Assembly: GCA_963788125.1 (NCBI GenBank)
Contig: CAWBFN010000002.1
Span: 310,001-374,000, forward strand
Direction of reading: 5' to 3'
DNA length: 64,000 bases
From: Bog-473 sp963788125
GTDB lineage: Bacteria; Actinomycetota; Acidimicrobiia; Acidimicrobiales; RAAP-2
Within the stretch, counting starts at the first letter, position 1. Every line of letters starts with the position of its first letter. The notes beneath the pieces were generated by a model, which saw nothing but the letters and a program-made list of their open reading frames with translations, ran no database searches and had not been told where the DNA came from. Both the position numbers and the translations under genes were made by a program. This document shows positions 29,944 to 38,556 of the stretch, in pieces.

Positions 29944-30947
29944 AGTCGGTCATCGTCACCGGACCGGGGACCACCGACATCGTGGAGATACCCGTACCGG
30001 TGGTCGGCCCGCACGACCTGCTCCTACGGATGCGCGCCTGCGGGATCTGCGGCTCCGACGCCCTCTACATCTCCTACGGGGGCATTCCGCCTCGACAGGG
30101 TGCGACCCCGCTCGGCCACGAGCCGGCGGGGGAGGTGGTCGAGGTCGGCGCCCAGGTCCACGGCATCACCGTGGGCGATCACGTGGTGGTCAACCCCATT
30201 CAGGCCGGGCAGACCGGCAACGGCGGACCGTACGGCGGGCTGTCGGAGTTCTTGAAGATCGAGAACGCCGAACTGGATCGAAACCTGGCCATCGTCCCGG
30301 ACCACCTACCGTTCGACCTCGCGGCGATCAACGAGCCCATGGCCGTCTCGCGGCACGCGGTGAACCGCACCCGGGTCAGGCCGGGCGACTCGGTGGTGAT
30401 CTTCGGGGCGGGGCCCATCGGCCTGGGTGCCGCCATCGCCTACAAGCTCGCGGGGGCAAAGAGCGTCGTCGTGGTCGACGTGATCCCCGAGCGCCTGGCG
30501 ACGGCCCTGGCCGTGGGCGCCGACGCCGTCATCAACGGCACGGAGGAGGACGTCGCCGGCCGCCTCTGGGAGCTCCACGGCACGGCGAGCAACGCGCTGG
30601 GGGAGCCCAGGGCGGGCACCGACATCTATCTCGATGCCGCCGGGGCGCCCAGCGTGATCGAGACCGCCCTGAGGGCCGCCAAGCAGGGCGCCACCCTCGG
30701 GATCGTCGCCGTGCACACGCAGCCAGTCAGCATCGACTTCGGCGCCCTCATCACGACCGAGCTCAACATCGTCACCTCCATGGGCTACCCCACCGAGATC
30801 TTCGAGGTCACCGAGGATATCGCCGCGCACGTCGATCGCTACTCGCCGATCGTCAGTGACCGGTTCGCTTTCCAAGACGTGCAGCGCGCCCTGATCGCCG
30901 CCTCGACCCCCGGCACCAAGGGCAAGGTCGTGGTCACCTTCGACTAG
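29940..30947 (+). CDS. Zinc-dependent alcohol dehydrogenase (MDR family)
   Basis: A 335-aa medium-chain dehydrogenase/reductase, sorbitol-dehydrogenase/threonine-dehydrogenase-like. Catalytic zinc ligands: CGICGSD near residue 35 and GHEPAGEV. Nucleotide-binding motif: GAGPIGLGAA. The four-Cys structural zinc loop is absent, replaced by NPIQAGQTGNGGPYGG. GTG start at 29940, chosen because it is coupled to the upstream short frame. The substrate is a secondary alcohol or polyol by family, unproven here. Confidence 0.88.
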   Translation: MKSVIVTGPGTTDIVEIPVPVVGPHDLLLRMRACGICGSDALYISYGGIPPRQGATPLGHEPAGEVVEVGAQVHGITVGDHVVVNPIQAGQTGNGGPYGGLSEFLKIENAELDRNLAIVPDHLPFDLAAINEPMAVSRHAVNRTRVRPGDSVVIFGAGPIGLGAAIAYKLAGAKSVVVVDVIPERLATALAVGADAVINGTEEDVAGRLWELHGTASNALGEPRAGTDIYLDAAGAPSVIETALRAAKQGATLGIVAVHTQPVSIDFGALITTELNIVTSMGYPTEIFEVTEDIAAHVDRYSPIVSDRFAFQDVQRALIAASTPGTKGKVVVTFD

Positions 30948-30970
30948 TAACGGCCTCCTAGAAGAAGGCG

Positions 30971-31004
30971 CCGGTCGCCGGCCCGGTCGCCGGCCCGGTC
31001 GCCG
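30971..31004. repeat. 12-bp tandem repeat between convergent genes
   Basis: Nearly three copies of CCGGTCGCCGGC in the 81-bp gap between the convergent dehydrogenase and aldo-keto reductase genes. Confidence 0.7.
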
Positions 31005-31028
31005 CGCCCGTGCGACGTGCGACCGCGT

Positions 31029-31913
31029 TCAGATGCGCTCGAGCGCGTCGCCGTCGAAGAGCGGGGTGATCGACAGGTGGTCCACGTCGGCCTGCATCTC
31101 GGCATCGCTCGGCCGGGTGGTGGATTCGGGGCCACTGGCCACCTCGAGGATGGATCGCAGCAGGCTGGCGTCGCTGGACGAGTTGAGAAAGACCCCCGGC
31201 CGTGACAGCACCCAGCGGACGGCCCGGGCCAGGGCCGGACCATCGGTGACCGGCTCGTACCAGCTGTGGTGAGGGGCGCTGTTGTCGCTCCAGCGCCGGC
31301 GGGCCACCGACTTGATGGTCTGCACGGCGATGCGCCGCTCGGCGCACCGCTCCATCAACAGCTCGGCGTCGCGCCGGTAGCCGTCATGCTGCCAGAGGCT
31401 GAAGTTGCAGGGCAGCAACACCGAGTCGAAATCGAAGCGTTCAATGCTGCGCAGGTGCATGCCGGCGATACGCAGGCCGTGACCGGTGACCCCGATGCAT
31501 CGAACCAGTCCCTCGTCGCGCGCTCGGGCCAGGGCCTCGACCGCGCCGCCCGGTCCGAGCGCCGTGTGCCACTCGTCCTCCTCGACCAGATTGTGCAGTT
31601 GAATCAGGTCGACCCGATCGACGCCGAGGCGGGTGAGACTCCGCTCGAGACCGGCCCGGGCGTCGGGGCCGATCCGATCACCCGTCTTGGTCGCCACGAA
31701 GAACCGGTCGGGGTGGCGGGCCAACCAGGGGGCGACCCGCAACTCGGAGTCGCCGTAGGCGGCAGCGGTGTCGATGTGGTTCACCCCGAACTCCAGCAGG
31801 AGGTCGAGAACAGCGTCCGCCGCATCTTGGCGCATCCTCGACAACGCCGCCGCGCCGAAGACGACCCTGCTACTGCGGTGACCGGTCCGTCCGAACTCCA
31901 CGAGGTCGAGCAT
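31029..31913 (-). CDS. Aldo/keto reductase
   Basis: A 294-aa NADPH-dependent TIM-barrel aldo-keto reductase. Evidence: GRTGHRSSRVVFGAAALS at the N-terminus, catalytic HIDTAAAYGDSE (Asp and Tyr), FVATKTG with the catalytic Lys, and DLIQLHNL carrying the active-site His. Reduces an aldehyde or ketone; the physiological substrate is not evident. Monocistronic, convergent with the alcohol dehydrogenase gene. Confidence 0.9.
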   Translation of the reverse strand: MLDLVEFGRTGHRSSRVVFGAAALSRMRQDAADAVLDLLLEFGVNHIDTAAAYGDSELRVAPWLARHPDRFFVATKTGDRIGPDARAGLERSLTRLGVDRVDLIQLHNLVEEDEWHTALGPGGAVEALARARDEGLVRCIGVTGHGLRIAGMHLRSIERFDFDSVLLPCNFSLWQHDGYRRDAELLMERCAERRIAVQTIKSVARRRWSDNSAPHHSWYEPVTDGPALARAVRWVLSRPGVFLNSSSDASLLRSILEVASGPESTTRPSDAEMQADVDHLSITPLFDGDALERI

Positions 31914-32029
31914 GGTCGGGATGCTAGTGCTGCGTCCTCTCCGGCCGCCGGGTCAGGTGTCATAACAGACATAACGTCGCTGCGGCCATATCCCCGAGGA
32001 TCGAATGGGGCCGCGTTCATCAAGGGCCG

Positions 32030-32890
32030 TCAGCCTGGGAGTACTGAACGGTTCGGCGCCAGGCGATAGGTCACTGCGTTGAAGCCGAACACATTGCGGT
32101 CGGCGAGATCGCAGGCGGTCGTGGTGGACATCGCGGTCGGGACGTAGCCGGCTGGGATGGTCGAGCGCACCCCGACCCCCGAGCAGACGGTCATCGGGTT
32201 CGATGCCGGGCTGTAGGTCACCGCGTTAAAGCCGAAGCGGTTATCGTGCCCACAGCCGCTGCGGTTGACGTAGACGGCCGTCACGACGAAACCGGCCGGG
32301 GCGGGATTCCCGATACAGACGGTCTCGCCAGGTGGTGGGTTGACCGTCAGACGGAAGCTCCATGTGCCCGAGTGGGCCGCCGTGTCATGGTCGGTCCCCC
32401 CCACGATGTAAGTGCCCGGGCCGAGCGTGGTGGCCGCACTCACGGCGCCACTCGACTGCACGACGACCTCGGTCGACGCAACCGAGACGTTCTCCGTGTA
32501 TCTCACCACGCCATGCGCGTTGGTGACGTTCAGGTGGCCGGTGTAGCCGGTCCCAGCGACGACGGTAGCCGAGACGGGCGGACCTTGCGTCAGTTTTCGC
32601 GTGTTCCCACTGCATCCGCCGACGGTGCTGTTGCCGCCGACGGTGCTGTTGCCGCCGACGGTGCTGTTGCCGCCGACGGTGCTGTTGCCGCCGACGGTGC
32701 TGTTGCCGCCGACGGTGCTGTTGCCGCCGACGGTGCTGTTGCCGCCGACGGTGCTGTTGCCGCCGACGGTGCTGCAGTCTCCGACGAGCCGGATGTTGAG
32801 CCCCGACTTGGCGGCAAGAACGGGAACCCCCACTCCGAATACAAGCGCGGTAAGAGCGGCGACAATCCAGACACGCCGACTTTTCATCAT
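32030..32890 (-). CDS. Secreted protein with GGNSTV hexapeptide repeats
   Basis: A 286-aa exported protein: Lys/Arg start MMKSRRVW, hydrophobic core and AAKSG cleavage region. Residues ~40-95 hold eight perfect STVGGN units plus a ninth ending in Cys; a Cys also precedes the array, so two Cys residues flank it. V-G-G-N-S-T fits the left-handed beta-helix hexapeptide pattern [LIV]-[GAED]-x2-[STAV]-x. The C-terminus holds two related ~45-aa units, each with Cys residues and ending in FGFNAVTY plus a short tail. ATG at 32890 has an AAGGAG site and overlaps the upstream O-antigen-ligase-like gene by 4 nt. Function unknown: cell-surface or glycosylated structural protein is possible. Confidence 0.8.
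   Translation of the reverse strand: MMKSRRVWIVAALTALVFGVGVPVLAAKSGLNIRLVGDCSTVGGNSTVGGNSTVGGNSTVGGNSTVGGNSTVGGNSTVGGNSTVGGNSTVGGCSGNTRKLTQGPPVSATVVAGTGYTGHLNVTNAHGVVRYTENVSVASTEVVVQSSGAVSAATTLGPGTYIVGGTDHDTAAHSGTWSFRLTVNPPPGETVCIGNPAPAGFVVTAVYVNRSGCGHDNRFGFNAVTYSPASNPMTVCSGVGVRSTIPAGYVPTAMSTTTACDLADRNVFGFNAVTYRLAPNRSVLPG
32619..32777 (-). repeat. 18-bp perfect tandem repeat array (8.8 copies)
   Basis: Eight complete copies of CCGACGGTGCTGTTGCCG (plus strand) run from 32619 to 32762, followed by a partial ninth. All copies are identical even at synonymous codon positions, so the array expanded recently. Each unit is 18 bp, so changes in copy number keep the reading frame. Confidence 0.95.
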
Positions 32891-34275
32891 GTCTTCTCCT
32901 TGTCTGTTCCCATCGAAAGTCCTGCGACACACCCGCCGACGAGTGCGATCATTGGAAGATGCCAATCAAAATCGACTGCGCCGCCGACGGCGAAGGCGAC
33001 CAGCGCCCCCACCGCGCAAGACGACGCAACGTCGCGCCTTCGCACCGCCGTCCCGATGGCAATTGCGGACAGAGCCAACAGGCCAAGGCCAACGGCACCC
33101 GTGTCGGCGCCAACCTGTAGGTACTCGTTGTGGGCAAAGTGCGCCCAAGTCCCATCGATGGCCTGAAACACCAGGATGCGATCGGGGCCGACTCCAACAA
33201 CGGGGGCGCCTTCGAACTGACGAATCGCAGCCGACCACTCGACCGATCGATCCTGGTCGCTCGGCGCCAATGCCCTGAGCTCGATCTCGTGCCGAAGGAA
33301 GAGACCTGCCGAACAAGCGACGATGAGAACCACGGATCCGAGAGCCACCTGACGGGCCCGACGCCTGGGGAGGACTCGTCGGCTCCTCCCCTCTGGGCCG
33401 GGCTTGGTCAAGACGGAGAAAACCAACGCAGCGGAGATGACCAAGCCCACCACCGGCGTGTAGGTGGCACGGGAGGATGTTCCTACTGCCACCAGACCGG
33501 CGGCGAGACCGGATGCGAGCGGAACCGCAAACCGGCGAAACCGGAGCAGGGGGACAAGCAGCAGACCACAGGCCAAGGCCACCAAGGCCCCTCGGCTTTG
33601 GGCGGCGATCGCTCCGGCAAGACACAGACAGACGATCGCCCGCGACAGCCACTTCGACTCATTCAGCCCGAGTCCCAAGAGGAGGGCGAGACTCAACAAG
33701 AGACCAGCTGCATCCGAATACGTGAGCGTGCTCGAAAGCCGCCACAGCCCTTGCGCGGGCATGGCCATCGGAAACCAACGTTCGGTGAGCCCGGCGAAGC
33801 CCACCACCGACACGGCTGCTCCGATGCCGCCGATCACCACCGCCATGTGTTGTTTTGAGCTCTCCGAGAGCGGCTGTACGACTGCAAGAGCGGCGGAGAA
33901 TCCGAGAATGGATGCCCCAAACGGAAGAAATGATGCTGGGGTGCCGGAACCGATAGCCCGAGTGAGCCACCATAGGGCAAGGGCGATGAGTGCGGTGAGC
34001 GCCAGTGCCGCCCGACGATCGATCCGCCGAGTGATTAGCTGGGCCGCCAAGAGGACCGTGGCCGCAATGGCTACCGCCAGCGCATCCGATGGCCAAAACC
34101 CGCCGTCGCGCGCGCCTTCGGAGACCATCAATCCAACTACGGCGCCAACTGGGATCCAACCCGCGAGCCTGGCCGGAGGCAGACTGGCGGACTCAGTCAG
34201 ACTGCATTGATTCAGGTCGATTGGCGACAAATCCGCCGCCTGCACCCAACGGGACAACGCCACGGACACCTGCAC
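32887..34275 (-). CDS. O-antigen ligase-like polytopic membrane protein
   Basis: A 462-aa integral membrane protein with about 11-12 hydrophobic helices. Near the C-terminus VGVGPDRILVFQAI then AHNEYLQVGADTGAVGLGL matches the periplasmic loop and following helix of the O-antigen ligase/Wzy-like family. A basic loop (RRRARQ) precedes it. Such proteins join or polymerise glycans on a lipid carrier or transfer them to proteins. GTG at 34275 is the longest start and has no clear ribosome site; a later start is possible. The stop overlaps the next gene's ATG (ATGATG), linking it to the secreted repeat protein, a possible glycosylation target. Base composition is less GC-rich than the neighbours. 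Confidence 0.82.
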   Translation of the reverse strand: MQVSVALSRWVQAADLSPIDLNQCSLTESASLPPARLAGWIPVGAVVGLMVSEGARDGGFWPSDALAVAIAATVLLAAQLITRRIDRRAALALTALIALALWWLTRAIGSGTPASFLPFGASILGFSAALAVVQPLSESSKQHMAVVIGGIGAAVSVVGFAGLTERWFPMAMPAQGLWRLSSTLTYSDAAGLLLSLALLLGLGLNESKWLSRAIVCLCLAGAIAAQSRGALVALACGLLLVPLLRFRRFAVPLASGLAAGLVAVGTSSRATYTPVVGLVISAALVFSVLTKPGPEGRSRRVLPRRRARQVALGSVVLIVACSAGLFLRHEIELRALAPSDQDRSVEWSAAIRQFEGAPVVGVGPDRILVFQAIDGTWAHFAHNEYLQVGADTGAVGLGLLALSAIAIGTAVRRRDVASSCAVGALVAFAVGGAVDFDWHLPMIALVGGCVAGLSMGTDKEKT

Positions 34276-34653
34276 CTAGGCCGTCGAGCGCGATGTTGGC
34301 GACAGGGTTATCGACCATTTCACAATCGCTCGTCATCGTGCTCGATGAACCGACATCGTCACCCACCAACTTTGACTATCAACCCATGTTGGGAGCGAAG
34401 TCTGGTGTGGAGTGCCCAACGCAAACCAAACTGTTTCCCAACGCTCACCCAATTCCATGACCGGCGAAGTGGATGCCCACAGGTACCGGATCGGAAGTCG
34501 GAAGTGCCCGACAGAGCCGGGGCGAAACCAACAAGGTCGTTGGACGGCAACGATCGGGTTGCCGCCTGGAGCGTAGGAGCAGTCGGGCTCTCCCGACGGC
34601 GAGGCGGTCACGCTGGTCGTCATGGAGGCGACCGGTGACTACTGGAAGGCCTT
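34276..34653. other. 378-bp gap without a recognised gene
   Basis: The spacer upstream of the O-antigen-ligase-like gene and downstream of the cupin gene is less GC-rich than its surroundings. Short open frames exist on both strands, but their composition and lack of ribosome sites argue against coding. No promoter, repeat or RNA gene was recognised. Confidence 0.5.
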
Positions 34654-35115
34654 CTACTGCGTGGTGGACGCCTTGAGGGCTTCGGGGGACCCGAAGTCGA
34701 CCGAGAGGACCCCGTCGGGTGTTTCGTAGAGGATGCTGTGGGCCCCGGCGAGGGTCGAGAAGATCTCCAGCGTCCGGCAGCCCTCGGGGCCCGCCGTGTG
34801 CGGTCCGTAGGCCTCACCGGGCCGGGCGATCATGACGTCCCCTGGGCCCAGTTCTAGCTCGTTGTCCTCCACCCTCAGGCTTCCCTCGAGAACCACTTCG
34901 AATCGCTCACAGCTGTGGGCGTGCCTCGGCAGGACCGAGTTCGGAGGCATGGTGAAGATCAGGGTGGCCGGCGCACCCTCATCTGCCGGATCACCGAGCA
35001 CGTGCATGGTGGCCGGAGTGAGCTCGCTGGCTTCCATGACGCTGGCCATGCCGGCCAGGTGCCGCGGGTAGCGGTCCCAGTACTCCGCACTGTCCTTCTT
35101 CATGAAGTAGGGCAT
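34654..35115 (-). CDS. Cupin-domain protein
   Basis: A 153-aa protein with one cupin barrel: NSVLPRHAHSCERFEVVLEG supplies the H-x-H-type and Glu ligands, followed by GPGDVMIARPGEAYGPHTAG. ATG at 35115 follows a GGGAAGGGAG site. The function is open: metal-dependent oxygenase/isomerase or sensor. It lies between the O-antigen region and the second P450. Confidence 0.85.
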   Translation of the reverse strand: MPYFMKKDSAEYWDRYPRHLAGMASVMEASELTPATMHVLGDPADEGAPATLIFTMPPNSVLPRHAHSCERFEVVLEGSLRVEDNELELGPGDVMIARPGEAYGPHTAGPEGCRTLEIFSTLAGAHSILYETPDGVLSVDFGSPEALKASTTQ

Positions 35116-35227
35116 CTCTTCTCCCTTCCCGCTCGAGCTCCCATCGTCACACAGAGTTGCGATGGGCGCGCCGTGATCGGGCCGATGATGGCGTGTCAGC
35201 AGTGACCCGCGTCCGCCGCCGGGTGGT

Positions 35228-36433
35228 TCACGAGGTGAAGACGGGGAGCGCCTCCCACCCGCGGACCGTCGAGGTCGACGCCAGCTTGGCGTTGGGCAGA
35301 TCGACCTCCCACTCGGGGAAGCGCGTCAGGACCTCGTCCAGCGCGATCCGACCCTCGACGCGGGCGAGGGCGGCTCCCAGGCAGAAGTGGATGCCATAGC
35401 CAAAGGTGAGGTGCTGCCCGCGGCGATGGATGTCAAAGCGGTCAGCGTGGGCGTAGCGCCCCTCGTCGCGGTTCGCCGATCCGGCTATGAGCAGCATGGC
35501 GCTGCCCTCGGGCACCGTCTCACCGTAGAGCTCGACGTCGCGCGCCACCGACCGGGCGATATGGGGCCCCGGCGGCTCGAAACGGAGGAGCTCCTCGATG
35601 GCATTGGGGATGAGACTGTGGTCCTCGTACAACTGGCGCCGCTGGTCGGGGTGATCGGCCAGTACCTTGCCCGCCCATCCGATCAGCTTGGTCGTCGTCT
35701 CGTTCCCGGCACCGGCGATCACGCTGATGTAGGTGAGGATCTCCTGACGGCCGAGCCGCCGAACCGATCCCGTCTCGTCTTCGAACTCGGCGAGGAGCAA
35801 CTCGGTCATGATGTCGTCGGAGGGGTGCTCGGCACGCCAGTCGATGTAGTCGGCGAAGGCGCCGAACATGTCACCCTCAGCCAGCCGGTCCGCCGCCGCA
35901 TCCATCGGCTTCCCCGGCTCGGTGCGCAGTGCCGCGTCCGCCTGGCGCCGGACGGCGTCCTGGTCCTCCTCGGGAATCCCCAACAACATCCCGATGGCGC
36001 GCATGGGCATCTGCGCGCCGAGGTCAGCGACGAAGTCGAACCCTCCGGCCCCGACGAGAGGATCGAGGCTGAGGGCGCAGAACTCACGCATCTTTCCCTC
36101 CAGCGCGTTCATCTTCTTGGGGGTGAAGACGCGCGACATCAACCCACGGTGTACCGAGTGGATCGGCGGGTCTTCCCAGATGAAGACGCCGGGTGGCGCC
36201 GCGACATTGGCGCTGACCATCTCGAGGATGTCGCCCCGCGCCGAGCTGTAGGTGTCCTTGTCGACCAAGCCGCGCTCGACGTCGGCGTAACGGCTGAGGG
36301 CGAAGAAGTTGTACGGCTCGTTGTAGTAGAGCGGGACCTCCTCCCGCAGCCTGCGGTAGACCGGATAGGGGTCGGCGTTGATCTCGACGTCGTACGGGTC
36401 GTAGTACACGTCGCTCGCTGTCACCACGGTCAT
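35228..36433 (-). CDS. Cytochrome P450
   Basis: Second P450 of the window, 401 aa from the ATG at 36433 (an in-frame ATG five codons upstream is also possible). I-helix AGAGNETTTKL, K-helix ExxR EELLR, and heme loop FGYGIHFCLGAAL with the axial Cys. It differs clearly from the P450 at 10.6 kb. N-terminal DPYDVEINADPYPVYRRLREE is typical of the soluble class. No adjacent ferredoxin. Divergent from an AAA ATPase gene, with a palindrome between them. Confidence 0.93.
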   Translation of the reverse strand: MTVVTASDVYYDPYDVEINADPYPVYRRLREEVPLYYNEPYNFFALSRYADVERGLVDKDTYSSARGDILEMVSANVAAPPGVFIWEDPPIHSVHRGLMSRVFTPKKMNALEGKMREFCALSLDPLVGAGGFDFVADLGAQMPMRAIGMLLGIPEEDQDAVRRQADAALRTEPGKPMDAAADRLAEGDMFGAFADYIDWRAEHPSDDIMTELLLAEFEDETGSVRRLGRQEILTYISVIAGAGNETTTKLIGWAGKVLADHPDQRRQLYEDHSLIPNAIEELLRFEPPGPHIARSVARDVELYGETVPEGSAMLLIAGSANRDEGRYAHADRFDIHRRGQHLTFGYGIHFCLGAALARVEGRIALDEVLTRFPEWEVDLPNAKLASTSTVRGWEALPVFTS

Positions 36434-36471
36434 AGTAAACGACCCCATCACGCCGGTGGCTCTCTCGGCAA

Positions 36472-36491
36472 TTCTAAGATCCAATTTAGAA
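36472..36491. promoter_or_regulatory. Palindrome TTCTAA-N8-TTAGAA between P450 and ATPase
   Basis: Perfect 6-bp arms (36472-36477 and 36486-36491) with an 8-bp spacer in the 81-bp divergent intergenic region. AT-rich in a GC-rich context. Probably an operator for one or both genes. An identical arm-and-spacer arrangement occurs at 46660-46679. Confidence 0.5.
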
Positions 36492-36514
36492 ACGGACCGG
36501 GTTCGGGAGCAGCC

Positions 36515-37690
36515 ATGAACAAGCGCGACAACCCCTACACGCCGGGAGCGGGGCGCAAGCCGCGCACCCTGGCCGGGCGGGACCACGACCTCGAGAGCTT
36601 CCAGTCGCTGGTCGAACGGCTGAACGCCGGCTCCTACGAGCGCAGCCTGATCTACACCGGCCTGCGCGGCGTGGGCAAGACCGTGCTCCTCATGGAGTTC
36701 GACGTCCTGGGCAGCGAGGCCGGCTGGGCCACCACCGACGTCCAAGAGGTGGGGTCGAACCCCGACTTCCGCGCCACCTTCGCCCGCATGGCCGCCCGGC
36801 TGCTCATGAATCTGAGCCGCCGGCACCGGGCCAAGCAACGTATCGAGCGGGCTCTCTCGGTGGTCAAGGCCTTCAGCATCGCCCTCCCCGGTGCGGTCGA
36901 GATCCGTCTCGATGTCGAAGCGGCGTCGGGCGTGGCCGACTCGGGCGAGCCCGAGCAGGACCTGACCGACCTGTTGCGGGAGATCGGCGAGGTGGCCCAG
37001 GCCAACCAGATGGGCGCGCTCTTCTTAATCGACGAGATGCAGAACCTCGACGCGGCGTCGCTTTCGGCCATCTGCATGGCCGTGCAGGGCGTCAGCCGGG
37101 ACGCGCTCCCCGTCGCCGTCGTCGGAGCCGGGTTGCCCGAACTCCGGGTGCGCCTGCTGTCGGCCAAGCCCTACGCCGACCGCCTGTTCTCCTATGCCGA
37201 GTTGGGCCGTCTCTCCGACGTGGCCGCCCGCTCCGCCCTGGTCGGCCCCGCGGCGGCGGCCGGCGTCGCCTTCGAGGAGGAGGTGGCCCGCCGGATCGTG
37301 ACCGAGGCGGCCGGCTTCCCCTACTTCATTCAGGAGTACGGGCGCGAGCTGTGGAACTACGCCGAGGGCACGCCGGTCACCGTCGCCGATCTGGACGGTG
37401 CCCGGGACATCATCCGCGACAGCCTGGCGCGCAACTTCTTCGGCACACGCTTCGAGATGGCCACCGACACCGAGCAGCGCTACCTCTCGGCCATGGCGTC
37501 GCTCGGGGAAGGGCCGTACCCCGTCGGCGGCGTCGCCCAGGCCTACGGGGCCAAGGATCAGCGACGGGTCTCCATGCACCGCGAGTCGTTGATCCAGAAG
37601 GGGCTGATCTGGAGCCCCCGCCGGGGACAGGTCGACTTCACCGTGCCGCTCTTCGCCTCCTATCTGAAGGAGAACCACCCGATCGGCTGA
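36515..37690 (+). CDS. AAA ATPase (AAA_16 / Orc1-like)
   Basis: A 391-aa P-loop ATPase. Start MNKRDNPYTPGAGRKPRTLAGR, then Walker A GLRGVGKTVLL near residue 50, Walker B FLIDEMQNL near 170, and a sensor-like VVGAGLPELR. The C-terminal portion is a winged-helix region (AQAYGAKDQRRVSMHRESLIQKGLI). The layout matches the single-gene bacterial ATPases related to archaeal Orc1/Cdc6 and AAA_16 proteins, whose roles are largely unknown. A GGGAGC site precedes the ATG. No partner gene is adjacent. Confidence 0.87.
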   Translation: MNKRDNPYTPGAGRKPRTLAGRDHDLESFQSLVERLNAGSYERSLIYTGLRGVGKTVLLMEFDVLGSEAGWATTDVQEVGSNPDFRATFARMAARLLMNLSRRHRAKQRIERALSVVKAFSIALPGAVEIRLDVEAASGVADSGEPEQDLTDLLREIGEVAQANQMGALFLIDEMQNLDAASLSAICMAVQGVSRDALPVAVVGAGLPELRVRLLSAKPYADRLFSYAELGRLSDVAARSALVGPAAAAGVAFEEEVARRIVTEAAGFPYFIQEYGRELWNYAEGTPVTVADLDGARDIIRDSLARNFFGTRFEMATDTEQRYLSAMASLGEGPYPVGGVAQAYGAKDQRRVSMHRESLIQKGLIWSPRRGQVDFTVPLFASYLKENHPIG

Positions 37691-37740
37691 ACGGCCTCAC
37701 CCGGGACCCTCTCGCCGCGGTCTGCCACAATGGCTGGCCC

Positions 37741-38292
37741 ATGAGCAGGCTCGGTCCGTGGTCCCCATCCTCCCCCGAGGAGCGGCTTGATCGAATGGAG
37801 TCGCTCGCCGCACTGCAACAGCTCGCCTACCGCTATGCCCTGGCGGTGGACTCCCGGAACATCGACGATCTGGTCGAACTGTTCGTGCCCGACGTGCGGG
37901 TGGGCCGGGACCAGACCGGTCGGCCGGCGTTGCACGAATGGTTCAGCGCGACGCTGCGGAGCTCTTCGATGTCCATCCACACGGTGGCCAACCACATCGT
38001 GGACTTCGACGATGCCGAGCACGCCCGGGGAATCGTCTACTGCCACGATCAACTCGAACGCCCACAGTCCGCTAGGTGGGACACCGGCAACCTGCAGTAC
38101 TGGGACAGTTACCTGCGGCTGGACGGGGAGTGGTTCTTCGAGCGCCGGCGGTTCTACCGCTGGTACCTGGTCGATGCGCTGACCCGTCCCAGCCACGGCG
38201 CGGGCGTCAACGACGGCAGCGGTCCTCTCCGCACCGGCCAGCTTCCCGACGCCTTCGAATCGTGGACGCGCTTTTGGGGCGGCGAGTCCTAG
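37741..38292 (+). CDS. SnoaL-like / NTF2-fold protein
   Basis: A 183-aa nuclear-transport-factor-2-like protein. ALQQLAYRYALAVDSRNIDDLVELF is the characteristic first helix region, with later ANHIVDFDDAEHARGIVYC and RRFYRWYLVDA. The family includes dehydratases, isomerases and polyketide cyclases. Here it likely acts in the surrounding catabolic set. The stop overlaps the stop of a truncated gene on the opposite strand by 4 nt. Confidence 0.83.
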   Translation: MSRLGPWSPSSPEERLDRMESLAALQQLAYRYALAVDSRNIDDLVELFVPDVRVGRDQTGRPALHEWFSATLRSSSMSIHTVANHIVDFDDAEHARGIVYCHDQLERPQSARWDTGNLQYWDSYLRLDGEWFFERRRFYRWYLVDALTRPSHGAGVNDGSGPLRTGQLPDAFESWTRFWGGES

Positions 38293-38522
38293 CTCGCCGT
38301 CCCGATGCGGCATCGCCTGGTGCGGGCCGGCACCGCGGCGGCCATGGTGAGGGGCTGGGGCAGATAGCCGTCGGAGAACAGATGGTGTTCGGAGAGCCAT
38401 ACCGAGTGGCAGCCGAGCGAGTCGGCTTCCTCGCACATCTCCAGCACGAATCCGTAGAGGCGGGCCGGATCGGCGCCCCACCGCACCGGGCTGCGCATGT
38501 CGAAGTAGATACCGACGTTCAT
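38289..38522 (-). pseudogene. Truncated LLM flavin-dependent oxidoreductase
   Basis: Encodes only the first ~77 residues of a luciferase-like oxidoreductase: NVGIYFDMRSPVRWGADPA, EEADSLGCHSVWLSEHHLF and DGYLPQPLTMAAAVPARTRRCRIGTA. In intact relatives this runs on for some 250 further residues. It then meets TAG. Downstream sequence is occupied by the convergent SnoaL-like gene, so the rest has been deleted or replaced. The ATG at 38522 was chosen where homology starts; six upstream codons are optional. It follows the amidohydrolase gene by 34 bp. Confidence 0.75.
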
Positions 38523-38556
38523 GAGGCTCGCCGTCGCCAACCCCGGCGGGTGGCCG

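Noticed and set aside
32619..32777. Possible CRISPR array
   Set aside because: The units are contiguous 18-bp repeats without unique spacers and encode an in-frame peptide repeat.
34333..34623. Minus-strand 96-aa frame in the gap before the O-antigen-ligase-like gene
   Set aside because: Trp/Ser/Pro-rich with no domain or ribosome site; frames on several strands are open here by chance.
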